A stretch of 64,000 nucleotides of DNA from Bacteroides uniformis (GTDB lineage Bacteria > Bacteroidota > Bacteroidia > Bacteroidales > Bacteroidaceae), in the NCBI RefSeq assembly GCF_025147485.1, contig NZ_CP102263.1:4105501-4169500 (forward strand). Direction: 5' to 3'. This document shows, in pieces, positions 25,234-36,500 of the stretch. The position numbers were made by a program, and so were the translations under genes. Every line of letters begins with the position of its first letter. Position 1 is the stretch's first letter. Under the pieces are notes generated by a model that was not told where the DNA came from, did not search any database, and was given only the letters and a program-made list of their open reading frames with translations.

Positions 25234-26637
25234 TTATTCCAGTTTACCTACACCGTTCAGTTGGGTTGCATTGACAACCAGACCTTTGGTAGCTGTTGCA
25301 TTGGCAGGGTCTACCTTATAGATGGCAGGATAGCCGGAAGAGGTAGTGACTGCCACATATGCGTTGCCATTTTCCATGTACGGGGTATTACCAAAGCCAG
25401 AGACATCGCTTGGAAGGCCGTTCACATAAGTCAAAGCTCCAGTGGAGGCATTGAAGACGGCAAGTTGGTTGGCAACCTTGTCTGATGCCGTAATTGCCTT
25501 ATCATACATCAGCAGCAGGAAATAATTACCTGAAATATACCAAGTCCGCAAGAAAGAGGCGCCATTGGCTTTCTCTTCAAGATTATAGTAATAAGCGGCA
25601 TCAAATTCTTCTGCTTTGGTATCGATGCGTACAACTCCAGCAGGCAATGTAGTCTGCTGACGCGAATCACTCATGGTCTTGGCATAGCTCGGAGAAAATA
25701 CATATACATAGCCGTCGTCGGCAAGCCAGTTCATCTGGTAGTACTGTGAACGGTTACGTCCGGCAGCATAACTGATTTTGTCTGTAGTGATGACCTTATG
25801 AGAGTTCAGTGTCTGATCACCAAAGATAGCGATATGGCATTCATTAGGATACTGGGTCCATTGCAATTCGTCCTTCTCATAGGCACCGCTACCCTGCCCG
25901 CCGGATTCTGTCTTTATTAAATCCTCATTACCGGAAAGCACCCACTTGTAGCTACCGTCTTCGTTCTTCTGCATGCAACCATACTGGCTAAGCCCCATGG
26001 GAATGGCTGCTGCATAAACCTTACTGCCCACTTGTTCTATACCGGCCAGTGTTACGTATTCACCATTTTCAAGGAAATTTTCGGCAAGAAATGGAGTATC
26101 CTTTGTTACCGAGTTCTTTGTATAAGTCTGTTTCTCGACATCCAGATAGGAAATCAAAAAAGATTGGGGAGTATATCCATTTGCATCATTCAGTTCCGTA
26201 GGGCCGTCGCCGGTAGAAGTCGTCATTATAAATTGGTCATAATAGCCGTAGGTAGTGAAACGATTGACGTTATACTCCTGGCTACGTTTTTCCAGTTCAC
26301 CGTTTGTATTCATAATGAACGACTGGGTAGTGCCTGCATTTCCCTGGTGATAGTTCAAGGCATACAGATATTTGTTTCCGTAGAACACCCAGTAAGTAGC
26401 CCCATCGTTCACAAGGCCATTGCCGGCAGCAGTAATTTCACCGCTTTCCAGTGACTCGGCTGTCAGCAGGACAGGAACGGAGCTACCTGAAACTGTAGCC
26501 GTGGCAGCTATCACATAGTTACCCTTTGAACCGGAACCGGAGCCGGAACCCGGTTCGTCTGTGTCTGTACAAGAAATTAAAGCCATTCCGGTCATTGCCA
26601 TTGCCAAGAGGCCGGACAAAAGATAATTCTTCTTCAT
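25234..26637 (-). CDS. xusB: DUF4374 lipoprotein, XusB-like siderophore-binding protein
   Basis: This 467-residue protein has a lipoprotein signal peptide with lipobox LISC (cysteine at 23), acidic residues right after it (CTDTDEP) and a Gly/Ser linker. Acidic residues after the lipid cysteine favour export to the cell surface in Bacteroidota. The rest is a DUF4374 beta-propeller-like domain. XusB of B. thetaiotaomicron is a DUF4374 surface lipoprotein that binds ferric enterobactin and passes it to XusA. The identical gene order supports the same role here, although the exact siderophore could differ. Confidence 0.82.
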   Translation of the reverse strand: MKKNYLLSGLLAMAMTGMALISCTDTDEPGSGSGSGSKGNYVIAATATVSGSSVPVLLTAESLESGEITAAGNGLVNDGATYWVFYGNKYLYALNYHQGNAGTTQSFIMNTNGELEKRSQEYNVNRFTTYGYYDQFIMTTSTGDGPTELNDANGYTPQSFLISYLDVEKQTYTKNSVTKDTPFLAENFLENGEYVTLAGIEQVGSKVYAAAIPMGLSQYGCMQKNEDGSYKWVLSGNEDLIKTESGGQGSGAYEKDELQWTQYPNECHIAIFGDQTLNSHKVITTDKISYAAGRNRSQYYQMNWLADDGYVYVFSPSYAKTMSDSRQQTTLPAGVVRIDTKAEEFDAAYYYNLEEKANGASFLRTWYISGNYFLLLMYDKAITASDKVANQLAVFNASTGALTYVNGLPSDVSGFGNTPYMENGNAYVAVTTSSGYPAIYKVDPANATATKGLVVNATQLNGVGKLE

Positions 26638-26680
26638 TTGTTCTTCTTATTAATTACACCTATTAAAACCATTATATTTA

Positions 26681-29071
26681 TTAATCACCAAAATGTACAC
26701 GTACCTTGCCATAGAACGCACGCCCGGCTTTCTGAAGACTGAAATTGTCGTACAAATCCTCGTTCGTGAAGTTGCGGCATTCAAACGAGATATTATAGCG
26801 GCCATTCTTCAGACTATAGCTCAATGTCAGGTTATGGGAGAACTGGTCGGGTACCATGAAATCCTTGTTCTTGCTACCGATGGCCTGCGAATAGTAGGAG
26901 AAGCTGTGCATGTACTGGTTGTCGTAAGTCACGGACAGCATATTCCCTTTCTTCCAGAGGTCGCGCCAATAGAAGTTTACGTCAAAATCAGCAAACTGAT
27001 AGGGCACATTGGGAATGCGTGCCTTGTAACCGAGATTTTCCACAGAGTTGCCGGTACTGCCGATTTGCATCTTCTCATTGTCACGCACATTCATCTGCGT
27101 GAAGTTGCCGCCCACACTCAGCCAGCGTCCGAAGCCATAGCGTGCCGATACATTGTATCCCTTCGTCAGCACCTTGCCGTAGTTGGTATAAGTGGCCCCT
27201 TCTTTTCCTCCGCTCAAGTCCTGGATATTGCGCTGGATATAATCCTTCGTATTGCGGTATACCACACCGCCTTCCACGTAGACAGAATGTTTTCCAAAAC
27301 TCCGGGAATAACTCAGGTTCAAGTTGATGTTGTCACTTTTCTCGGGACGGATGCCGATGTCTCCACTCTCCAGGTCTTCGTCACCAAACATCTCTTCGAT
27401 AGTGGGCAGGCGGTAAGCTTTTTCATAAGAGAGCTTCGCCTGCAAGCCGGGCAGGATGAAGTAGGTTCCGGCAGCACCATATCCCCAAGAGTCTACCGTA
27501 CGGCTGGTGCGTACATAATTACTACCGGTATCATCCTCGGCCATAGGTCCTGCCACATACTGGCGGTAGTATTTGCCGAATGCCGAGAAGTTCCACTTTT
27601 CGGAAGGCATCAGGCGGTATGACAAACCGGAGATATTCTTGCGGGTCTGCTTGGCAATGGCATCCGTCTGTTCTTCCACCGCCAACAGTGAAGTATTATC
27701 ACGCTGGAATGCACTCAACACATGATTGAAAGTCAGCATGTGGACTCTGGCAATGCGGTAATTCAAGGTCAATGTACCGTTCCAATTGTCATTATCGGCA
27801 CGGGAATACTGGCGGGACTGTTCGCCGGGACTGTTCAGCGGATGTTTCTCACCAAGCCAGTTGTATTCATAGCGGGCAGTATCCACATTCGTAGTGGCAT
27901 TGCGATTGTAGTTGGCTGTCAACACCATATCCAGCCCCTTGATTATCAAGTTGCGTTTGCTGTATTCCATCGAAGGCATTAGTGAATGGCCGAAGCGGTG
28001 CTTTTCTCCGAAGACTGTCTTCTGGCGTACACCGGTCTGTATGTCCTTGTACATGTGCGAATAGGTGAAACCGAACATCAGCCGGTCTGCCCAACTTTTG
28101 TCCACAATACCCGCTTTGGCCACAATGGCTTCGTTGTGGTAAGTATCATTGAAACGCTTCACGCGCACCTTCTCACTTTCGTTGAAACTGCCCGTCTCAA
28201 AATCCTTTACCGGCGCATCTACATGATAATCGTTGTCCGAGTAGTTTTGAAAGGCATTGATTTCATAGCTGAAACCGTTCTTGAAAGTCTGTCCGAAGTT
28301 AACGTATGAGCGGTGGGTATTGAACGAGCCGTAAGAATAAGAAGCATCCAGGAACCAGTTCCGGCGTTTCTTGTTGGTAACAATATTGATGACACCGCCA
28401 ATGGCATCCGTACCGAAGCCCACGGGAACTACACCCTTATATACCTCTATACGGTCGGCAAAGCTCACCGGAATATTGTTCAGGCTGAAGGAGCTTCCCA
28501 CACCTTCCTGCGGCACACCGTCAATGAACACCTTGACGTGCTTTCCGCTAAAACCGTCCAGCATCAACTGCATGTCCGAACCTACCCCACCCGACTCACG
28601 GAGTTTCATGCCCGGAGCCTTGGTCAAGGCATCGCTCAGATTCTTCGTGGTGTTCTGGAGTTCCTTTGTATCGACTGCCACAGCATTGAATGCCGACCTC
28701 TTCACCCGGCTTACTCCGGTAGAAACGATAGTCACCTCGTCCAGCTGTTGCGTTTCGGGAGCGATGGTTATGTTCAGCTTCATCCGCTCATCATTGACCA
28801 GTTTCACCTTTTTCTCCACCTTTGTATAACCTACGGCAGACACCACCAGCGTATAGTCGCCGGCAGGCGCCTTGATGTGATAGAGGCCTTCCTGATTCGT
28901 GGTTCCTCCATAACTCGTCCCTTTCAGATAAACAGTCGCAAAATCCACCGTTTCTTTTTCCGTAGAAATGATTCTACCCGAAATCATCCCTCCTCTCCTC
29001 TGCGCATGTACAGACAGAGAAGCCAACAGAAGGAAAAACAGCAGCGAGAATTTAAGTGTATATGCTTTCAA
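26681..29071 (-). CDS. xusA: TonB-dependent siderophore receptor, XusA-like
   Basis: This outer-membrane receptor of about 796 residues has a signal peptide ending LSVHAQRRGG, a carboxypeptidase-regulatory-like domain (GMISGRIISTEKETVDFATV), a plug (ELQNTTKNLSDALTKAPGMK) and a 22-strand barrel. No ATG precedes the signal peptide within the transcript. The best start is TTG at 29069-29071, giving LKAYTLKFSLLFFLLLASLS read as M at position 1. A longer frame would begin at or before the predicted -7 region (29108-29115) and is less likely. It heads the operon with the DUF4374 and PepSY genes and would import ferric siderophores using TonB energy. Confidence 0.85.
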   Translation of the reverse strand: MKAYTLKFSLLFFLLLASLSVHAQRRGGMISGRIISTEKETVDFATVYLKGTSYGGTTNQEGLYHIKAPAGDYTLVVSAVGYTKVEKKVKLVNDERMKLNITIAPETQQLDEVTIVSTGVSRVKRSAFNAVAVDTKELQNTTKNLSDALTKAPGMKLRESGGVGSDMQLMLDGFSGKHVKVFIDGVPQEGVGSSFSLNNIPVSFADRIEVYKGVVPVGFGTDAIGGVINIVTNKKRRNWFLDASYSYGSFNTHRSYVNFGQTFKNGFSYEINAFQNYSDNDYHVDAPVKDFETGSFNESEKVRVKRFNDTYHNEAIVAKAGIVDKSWADRLMFGFTYSHMYKDIQTGVRQKTVFGEKHRFGHSLMPSMEYSKRNLIIKGLDMVLTANYNRNATTNVDTARYEYNWLGEKHPLNSPGEQSRQYSRADNDNWNGTLTLNYRIARVHMLTFNHVLSAFQRDNTSLLAVEEQTDAIAKQTRKNISGLSYRLMPSEKWNFSAFGKYYRQYVAGPMAEDDTGSNYVRTSRTVDSWGYGAAGTYFILPGLQAKLSYEKAYRLPTIEEMFGDEDLESGDIGIRPEKSDNINLNLSYSRSFGKHSVYVEGGVVYRNTKDYIQRNIQDLSGGKEGATYTNYGKVLTKGYNVSARYGFGRWLSVGGNFTQMNVRDNEKMQIGSTGNSVENLGYKARIPNVPYQFADFDVNFYWRDLWKKGNMLSVTYDNQYMHSFSYYSQAIGSKNKDFMVPDQFSHNLTLSYSLKNGRYNISFECRNFTNEDLYDNFSLQKAGRAFYGKVRVHFGD

Positions 29072-29107
29072 TTTTATAATAATTATAATGTTGTTAGTAA
29101 ACCGGTG

Positions 29108-29115
29108 CAAAGGTC
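29108..29115 (-). promoter_or_regulatory. Probable -7 box of the xus operon
   Basis: On the minus strand GACCTTTG followed by C matches seven of eight positions of TAnnTTTG. It would start transcription near 29100, about 30 bases before the TTG start codon proposed for the receptor. The same variant GACCTTTG occurs before the enolase gene on the other strand. Confidence 0.45.
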
Positions 29116-29200
29116 ATTATTAACAGCCAGCTGTGCAATCACTTATTGTAGGTAATTATATGGAGTGGATTTATCGTATATATCATATTATGCAATCACC

Positions 29201-29219
29201 ATTGATAGGTATTATCAAT
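29201..29219. promoter_or_regulatory. Fur-box-like palindrome upstream of the xus operon
   Basis: ATTGATAGGTATTATCAAT contains TTGATA and TATCAA separated by five bases. Compared with the 7-1-7 Fur consensus TGATAATnATTATCA it differs at only two of the fourteen defined positions. It lies about 90 bases upstream of the probable xus -7 box in the spacer shared with enolase. Fur repression of the operon under iron sufficiency is inferred; the distance is larger than usual, so a second promoter closer to the site is possible. Confidence 0.5.
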
Positions 29220-29342
29220 AATAAATCTAAAAAAAGAGGAGCCGGGAAATGAAAAACCCCTATTTATAGGTATTGCCCAATATGCCTTTTTGTACGACCT
29301 TTGCTGCAAATTAAAACAAGACAACGGACAATAAATTATTAA

Positions 29343-30632
<1,290 letters not shown>

Positions 30633-30662
30633 CCCTTTGTAGTGAATAAGTCATAAAGAGGG

Positions 30663-30694
30663 AATAGCGTCTTTGGGAAAAGGCGCTATTTTTA
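30663..30694 (+). terminator. Intrinsic terminator of enolase
   Basis: AATAGCG pairs with CGCTATT, continued inward by CTTT with AAAG after a wobble pair, around a short G-rich loop. A T-rich tract follows. It lies 31 bases after the enolase stop codon. Confidence 0.8.
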
Positions 30695-30788
30695 TTAAAG
30701 AATCGTCTATATCTTTGCAAAAGTCATCCCCTACTATCCTCTATAGGAAAGATTCTTTCCAAGATGGTAGCAGGTTAATGTTTCATTG

Positions 30789-30900
30789 ACTAAAGACTAT
30801 TCGTCCGACAGTCGTTACATTATCGTCCGACATATGTTTAATTATCGTCCGATAGCTGTTGGACGATAATTAAACATATGTCGGACGAATAGTTTTTAGT
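30789..30900. repeat. Complex palindromic element with 22-bp periodic motif
   Basis: A perfect 27-bp inverted repeat has arms at 30824-30850 and 30861-30887 with a ten-base centre. A second inverted repeat, 22 bp with one mismatch, has arms at 30789-30810 and 30879-30900 and shares its right arm with the first, so the two folds compete. The motif CGTCCGACA starts at 30802 and 30824, and as CGTCCGATA at 30846, exactly 22 bases apart each time. It sits between the convergent eno and queF genes but is far more elaborate than a terminator, and enolase already has one. It looks like a dispersed intergenic palindromic element. No coding potential. Confidence 0.75.
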
Positions 30901-30987
30901 AAGCAAGAATATAAAATATAGCGGCGCAACAATCATTTGCTCCCAAAGCCTCCCTTTATTATTTACGGAGGCCTTCAAAAACAGTCC

Positions 30988-31449
30988 TCATTCACGGTTC
31001 ATCAAACGATGCTCTGCCATCTGCTCGAACTTCGTGCCGGGACGTCCGTAATTGGCATACGGATAAATGGAGATGCCTCCGCGCGGGGTGAAGATACCCG
31101 TCACCTCAATATACTTAGGGTTCATCAAATGAATGAGGTCTTTCATTATGATGTTCACGCAATCCTCGTGGAAAGCACCATGATTGCGGAAGCTGAACAA
31201 GTAGAGTTTCAAACTCTTGCTCTCTACCATCTTGACATCGGGGATATAGCAAATACGGATTTCTGCAAAGTCCGGTTGCCCCGTGATGGGACAGAGGCTG
31301 GTGAATTCGGGGCAGTTGAAACGCACCCAGTAGTCATTGCCGGGATGCTTGTTATCAAATGCCTCCAATACTTCGGGGGCATAGTTCTGACGGTATTCTG
31401 TCTTTCTCCCCAAAAGGGAAAGTTGGTCTTTCAATTCTGTCATAGCCAT
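30988..31449 (-). CDS. queF: NADPH-dependent 7-cyano-7-deazaguanine reductase
   Basis: This 153-residue protein is a short-form (type I) QueF of the tunnelling fold. It has the catalytic cysteine region [20 protein letters not shown] and the QueF motif [20 protein letters not shown], followed by EDCVNIIM. It reduces preQ0 to preQ1, a step in making queuosine for the wobble position of GUN tRNAs. It lies 25 bases after queC and is the last gene of the group. Confidence 0.96.
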   Translation of the reverse strand: MAMTELKDQLSLLGRKTEYRQNYAPEVLEAFDNKHPGNDYWVRFNCPEFTSLCPITGQPDFAEIRICYIPDVKMVESKSLKLYLFSFRNHGAFHEDCVNIIMKDLIHLMNPKYIEVTGIFTPRGGISIYPYANYGRPGTKFEQMAEHRLMNRE

Positions 31450-31474
31450 ATATTTTTAGTGATACAAGTGTGCC

Positions 31475-32131
31475 TCATTTAGTAGAAGCCAAAAACTTTT
31501 CCAATCCTTCTCTGCGCAACGTGCATGCCGGGCAGTGTCCACAACCATCTCCCGGGATACCGTTATAACAAGTCAGCGTTTCGTGACGTATAAGTTCGAG
31601 CACTCCAAGCTCGTCTGCCAGCGCCCAGGTCTCCGCTTTGTCAATCCACATCAGTGGTGTGTGCAGTACGAATTGCTCGTCCATAGCCAGGTTCAGCGTC
31701 ACGTTAAGCGACTTGATGAAAGCATCCCGGCAATCGGGATAACCGCTGAAATCGGTCTGCGACACCCCCGTCACAATATGATTAATCCCCCGCTCGCGGG
31801 CGTAAACGGCGGCTATACTCAGGAAAAACAGATTGCGTCCCGGCACAAAAGTATTCGGAAAGCTGTCTGCCGGCTTCTCCTGGTCCATCTCCATGCCGGC
31901 ATCTGTCAATGAGTTATGTCCCAGCCGGCCGATAAAGGAAACATCCATTACTTCGAACTCCACACCTGCCTTACGGGCAATGGCCCTCGCCAAGTCCACT
32001 TCCTTCTGATGTTTCTGTCCATACAGAAAACTCAGCGCATACACTTTCTTAAATTCACGTTTTGCCCAAAAGAGGCAAGTGGTCGAGTCCTGCCCGCCAC
32101 TGAATACCACCAAAGCAGTGTCCCTATTCAT
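31475..32131 (-). CDS. queC: 7-cyano-7-deazaguanine (preQ0) synthase
   Basis: This 218-residue protein has the ATP pyrophosphatase loop [10 protein letters not shown] (about 10-19) and the C-terminal zinc-binding cysteines in [20 protein letters not shown], both hallmarks of QueC. It converts 7-carboxy-7-deazaguanine to preQ0 with ammonia and ATP. QueD and QueE are not in the window. It lies between the transporter gene and queF, separated from the former by 112 bases that contain a strong hairpin. Confidence 0.96.
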   Translation of the reverse strand: MNRDTALVVFSGGQDSTTCLFWAKREFKKVYALSFLYGQKHQKEVDLARAIARKAGVEFEVMDVSFIGRLGHNSLTDAGMEMDQEKPADSFPNTFVPGRNLFFLSIAAVYARERGINHIVTGVSQTDFSGYPDCRDAFIKSLNVTLNLAMDEQFVLHTPLMWIDKAETWALADELGVLELIRHETLTCYNGIPGDGCGHCPACTLRREGLEKFLASTK

Positions 32132-32142
32132 CTTGTTAAAAG

Positions 32143-32183
32143 CCTCTCTGTTTCCCTCCCCCGTAGGGAGGGAAACAGAGAGG
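32143..32183. repeat. Strong hairpin inside the queuosine gene group
   Basis: CCTCTCTGTTTCCCTCCC (32143-32160) and its exact inverted copy (32166-32183) form an 18-bp stem with a five-base loop. A second small inverted repeat, CCCCT and AGGGG, follows near 32222-32243. Both lie in the 112-base gap between the transporter gene and queC, which are transcribed leftwards. The hairpin could weaken expression of queC and queF relative to the transporter or protect an mRNA end; no T-tract follows on either strand. It may also be a dispersed repeat. Confidence 0.65.
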
Positions 32184-32243
32184 GCATTGCTAATTATTTG
32201 TTTGACATAATAACTGATTTCCCCTCACTACGGGTAAGGGGCT

Positions 32244-32924
32244 TTAAATATCGCCTATTTTCCATACTTTATAGGAGATGCCTTCATCATAGACATCACT
32301 ACCGTCTATCCGCTTAATAGCTTTTACCACACGGATAGTCACAGGCAGTATCAATACCTCGTACATGGACTTCAGCAGAATCTGGATACACATCATCACC
32401 AGCAACTCCCGCCATGCAATGATTCCTCCGAACGCCACCGGAAAGAAAATCAACGAGTCTGCCGTCTCACCAACCACCGTCGACCAAATGGCACGTGCGG
32501 AGAAATTACGCCCGTTGCTTGCCAGTTTCATGCGGCTCATTACGTAGGCATTCAGAAAAGAGCCCACCAAGAATGCCGTCAGACTGGCTATGACAATACG
32601 GGGCGCCATTCCAAAAACGAAATTGAAATGCGCGGCACCATCCCAGAAAGGGGCGGCAGGCAACGCCACGGCTATCAGTCCCAGCATTACCACAAAAAAG
32701 TTCATGGCAAAACCGCTCCAGATAATCAGGCGGGCTTTACGAAAGCCCCAAACCTCGGCTATGCAATCGTTGATAATATAAGAAATCGGGAAGACCAGCA
32801 ATCCGGCTGTTACGGTAATACCAAAAACCTGGATAACTTTAGTCTCAAGAAGATTGGCTGCAATCAAGCATACATTGAACAGAATGCCCAGCAACATAAA
32901 AGGTACAGATACTTTTTGTTTCAT
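32244..32924 (-). CDS. Queuosine precursor transporter (QPTR/YhhQ family)
   Basis: This 226-residue protein has about six membrane helices and the family pattern, including FPISYIINDCIAEVWGFRKA (about 46-65), AIWSTVVGETADSLIFFPVA (about 144-163) and helices with few charged residues. YhhQ-type proteins import preQ0, preQ1 or related bases. Its position in front of queC and queF supports this substrate. A good promoter lies 74 bases upstream of the start. No preQ1 riboswitch was recognised in the leader. Confidence 0.92.
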   Translation of the reverse strand: MKQKVSVPFMLLGILFNVCLIAANLLETKVIQVFGITVTAGLLVFPISYIINDCIAEVWGFRKARLIIWSGFAMNFFVVMLGLIAVALPAAPFWDGAAHFNFVFGMAPRIVIASLTAFLVGSFLNAYVMSRMKLASNGRNFSARAIWSTVVGETADSLIFFPVAFGGIIAWRELLVMMCIQILLKSMYEVLILPVTIRVVKAIKRIDGSDVYDEGISYKVWKIGDI

Positions 32925-32997
32925 ACTCCTGTTTTTTACGTGGTGTTCTAGAATACACGACCGCTATTCACGGCATCATACATTTTAAATCCGGTTG

Positions 32998-33029
32998 CAA
33001 AGGTACAACAAGTTTTGCAAATGAACAAA
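32998..33029 (-). promoter_or_regulatory. Promoter of the queuosine group
   Basis: On the minus strand TTTG (33026-33029) and TACCTTTG (32998-33005) are separated by exactly 20 bases, a full match to the Bacteroides housekeeping promoter. Transcription would start near 32991, leaving a leader of about 66 bases that contains an imperfect GTGT/ACAC hairpin. Confidence 0.75.
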
Positions 33030-33546
33030 CAACATATATTTTAACTAAATCCCAAGCAAGACAAAGCTCCTTTTTTTTATTCGAAGTAATTACAGACAGT
33101 GCATATTTAGTTAACGAGACTTAAATAATATTTCCAAAACCAAGAATATTATTTACAATAGTTTTAAAAAACATAAACCAATAGCATAAAAATCAATATA
33201 TTAACTGATTTTAACACAAAATCAAAAACATGCAACCAAGTTTGCTCTCAAACAAGATTTCATTCACGCAAATTTCTTAAGCAAATAAAATAATGGACAA
33301 CATATTTTAATACATACGATTCTATATTTTAAATAATGAAAATTAGGATTATATTTGATAACAACAATCCGGAAGCTCTGGAAAGCACATTGATATTAAC
33401 CAAGAATATACCATATTATATATAGTAACCTTAGAAAAACAATGAATGCCTATGATTTACCCGAAAGCCCCAAGACACTATTAGTGTCATCTTCTATTCA
33501 ACCTATTTATTTTGAGATCCATTAGCTTAAACAAAAAACATCTATT
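33030..33546. other. Long AT-rich leader region upstream of the SusC-like gene
   Basis: About 520 bases without a gene. On the plus strand a -7 box TATATTTG (33350-33357) could start the susC operon transcript, leaving a leader of roughly 180 bases. A perfect 15-base palindrome, GACACTATTAGTGTC (33474-33488), lies in that leader 58 bases before the start codon. No small reading frame or ECF sigma/anti-sigma gene is present. Long leaders and small RNAs occur next to other Bacteroides glycan loci, but none can be identified here. Confidence 0.5.
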
Positions 33547-36500
33547 ATGAATGAAAATCGTAAACGAGGAACATCGAACAACAAAATCCTCACAGCAATT
33601 GCCATCGCCTCCCTATTTATAGGAAGCAGCAAAATCATGGCAATAGAGACCTACTCGGAAAATTCATTCGGAGTGACAGAACAGATGCAGGCACAAACAG
33701 CCCGCGGTATTGTTGTCGACCAGAATGGAGAGCCTATCATCGGAGCAAGTATCTTGGAAAAAGGTACTACCAATGGAGTTACCACCGACTTATACGGTAA
33801 ATTCTCGCTAAACGTAAAAAGAGGTGCCACCCTGGTCATTTCCTACATCGGTTATAAGACGCAGGAAGCCAAAGCAGATGCCAACATGAAAATCACCCTT
33901 ACAGAAGATTCCGAACTACTGGATGAAGTAGTTGTTGTCGGTTACGGTGTACAGAAAAAGAAACTTGTCACCGGCGCCACTGTACAAGTGAAAGGAGAAG
34001 ACATAGCCAAGCTGAACACTGTGGATGCCCTGGGCGCTTTGCAGAGCCAGTCACCGAGTGTCAACATCACGCAAAACAACGGCTTCCTGGGTTCGGGCTT
34101 TAAGGTGAATATCCGCGGTATCGGTACTACCGGAACCTTCTCCCCGCTTTATGTGGTAGATGGAGTTGCCAACGGTAGCATCGACGGGCTGAACCCGAGT
34201 GACATTGAATCTTTGGACGTCTTGAAGGATGCCGCTTCCGCCGCCATCTATGGTGCGCGTGCTGCCAACGGCGTTATCCTGATTACCACCAAACGAGGTA
34301 AAACCGGCGTTGCCGAAGTCAGTTACGATGGCTATGTCGGTGTGCAGAACCTCTACAAAATCCCTACTATCCTCAATGCCCAAGAGTACATGATGATGCA
34401 GGATGAAGGCCGTGTAATGGACGGATTGAGTCCGTACAACTGGGCGACCTATATTCCGGAAAGGGATTTGCAGGCCATACAGAACGGAACATGGAAAGGG
34501 ACAAACTGGCTGAAGGAAGTGCTGAATGAAGATGCATTGGTACAGAACCACGCAGTCAACATCACCGGAGGAACAGACCGTTCCAGATATGCCATAGGTA
34601 TTTCATACACCAACCAAGAAGCCACCATGGGAGTTCCCGGCGAATTTCCAGAAATGAACCGCTACAACTTCCGCGTCAACTCGGACCACGTAGTCATGAA
34701 AAAAGGCAATCTTGACTTCCTGAAAGTAGGCGAAACCATCAACTACAAATATTCGCAAACGCAAGGTTCATTCGGAACCGGCGGCATTTATTGGAACGGA
34801 GTGCACAATATGCTCATCATGAGCCCGTTGATGCACCCTTACAATTCAGACGGGGGCTACTACCTCTATGCAGACCAGGAAAAGGATAACTACAAATGGG
34901 ATATCTCCAACGGAGCCAATAAAAACCCGATAGCTTATCTGGACTACTATATGAACCAGAACCTAAGCAAGTCCCATTACATGCAGAGCAGCTTCTATGC
35001 AGAACTGCAACCCATCAAGAACCTGCGTATCAAGAGCCAGTTCGGTTACATCATGGGAGCCTCCAGTTATCGTTCCTATTTGCCGAGATTCGATTATCTG
35101 AGTGCGTCACTCAACAACGCAGAAGACAAGGTTACCCAATCCATGTCTATGTATAACCGTTGGTCATGGGACAATACAGCCAACTACATCTTCAATATCG
35201 ATGACCACAACATCGACGTCCTGGTAGGTCAGAGTATTGAAAAATGGGGTATGGGAGAAGAAATGAGCGGTTCAGCCATAGGCTCAAACTTCTATGATTT
35301 CAAGCACGCTTATTTGTCCAATGTTCCATTGACCGCCAACAGTGTGTCCTCCTTGACTGGCAAGCCTAACGGGGAAGGTTCCATCGCCTCCTTCTTCGGA
35401 CGTGTCAACTACAACTATCAGGAGAAATACATGGCTTCTGTCATCATGCGTGCGGACGGTTCCTCCACTTTTGCCCGCGGACACCGCTGGGGATACTTCC
35501 CTTCAGTATCCGCAGGATGGGTTATCAGCAACGAGTCCTTCATGTCAGGAATCAAATGGCTGGACTTCTTAAAGCTACGCGCTTCCTGGGGGCAAAACGG
35601 TAACTGTAATGTATCTACTTTCCAATATCTTTCACTGATAACTTCCAACAACGGATATGGCGGTTATACGTTCGGCGACTCCATGGACCTCATCAGTACC
35701 GGTTCATACGCCTACCGACTGACCAACCCGGACCTTACCTGGGAAACACAGGAGCAATTGAATTTCGGTATCGATGCACGCTTCTTGAACAACCGCCTGG
35801 GCTTTGAATTCGACTGGTATAACAAAAATACCAGAGACTGGCTGGTTACGGCTCCGGTACTCTCTTCCTTCGGTGCCAATGCAGTGTCCGTCAATGGCGG
35901 TAATGTAAAAAACACGGGTATTGAAGTAGGACTCCACTGGAACGACAACATCGGAAAGGATTTCCAATATGGAGCCAACCTGACCCTTGCTCACAACAAG
36001 AATGAAGTGACCAAGATTGCCAACAAAGACGGAATCATCCACGGTAGCGGCAGCGTTCTGTGGGAAGGAGCCGAAGAGTGCTTCCGTGCTGAAGTAGGCA
36101 AACCCATCGGCTACTTCTACGGCTACAAGAGTAACGGCATATTCCAGAACCAGGAACAGATAGACAACTACAAAGGTCCGAAACTGAACGGCGACAAGAC
36201 ACAGCCGGGTGACGTAATCTGGGCAGACACCGACAATAGCGGTACGCTCGATGCCAATGACCGTACTATGATAGGTAACCCGAATCCCGACCTGACAATG
36301 GGACTTTCCCTGAATGCCAGCTGGAAGGCCATTGACTTCTCAATCACTACTTACGGCGCATTCGGCCAGCAGATTCTGAAGTGTTATCGTGACTTCTCCT
36401 CCTCACCCTTGAATAACTATACAGCAGAGATATTCCAACGCTGGCACGGCGAAGGTACGTCCAACAAGTTCCCGAGACTGTCCAGCGCTTCCAGCTCCAA

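Noticed and set aside
30801..30850. Three copies of a motif at 22-base spacing that might suggest a CRISPR array
   Set aside because: The repeats are only 9-10 bases, the spacers are partly repeats themselves, and the whole is explained by two inverted repeats. No cas gene is nearby.
32925..32997. preQ1 riboswitch in the leader of the queuosine group
   Set aside because: The leader lacks the small preQ1-I pattern (an A-rich tail following a short hairpin with a C-rich loop), and only a weak GTGT/ACAC stem is present.
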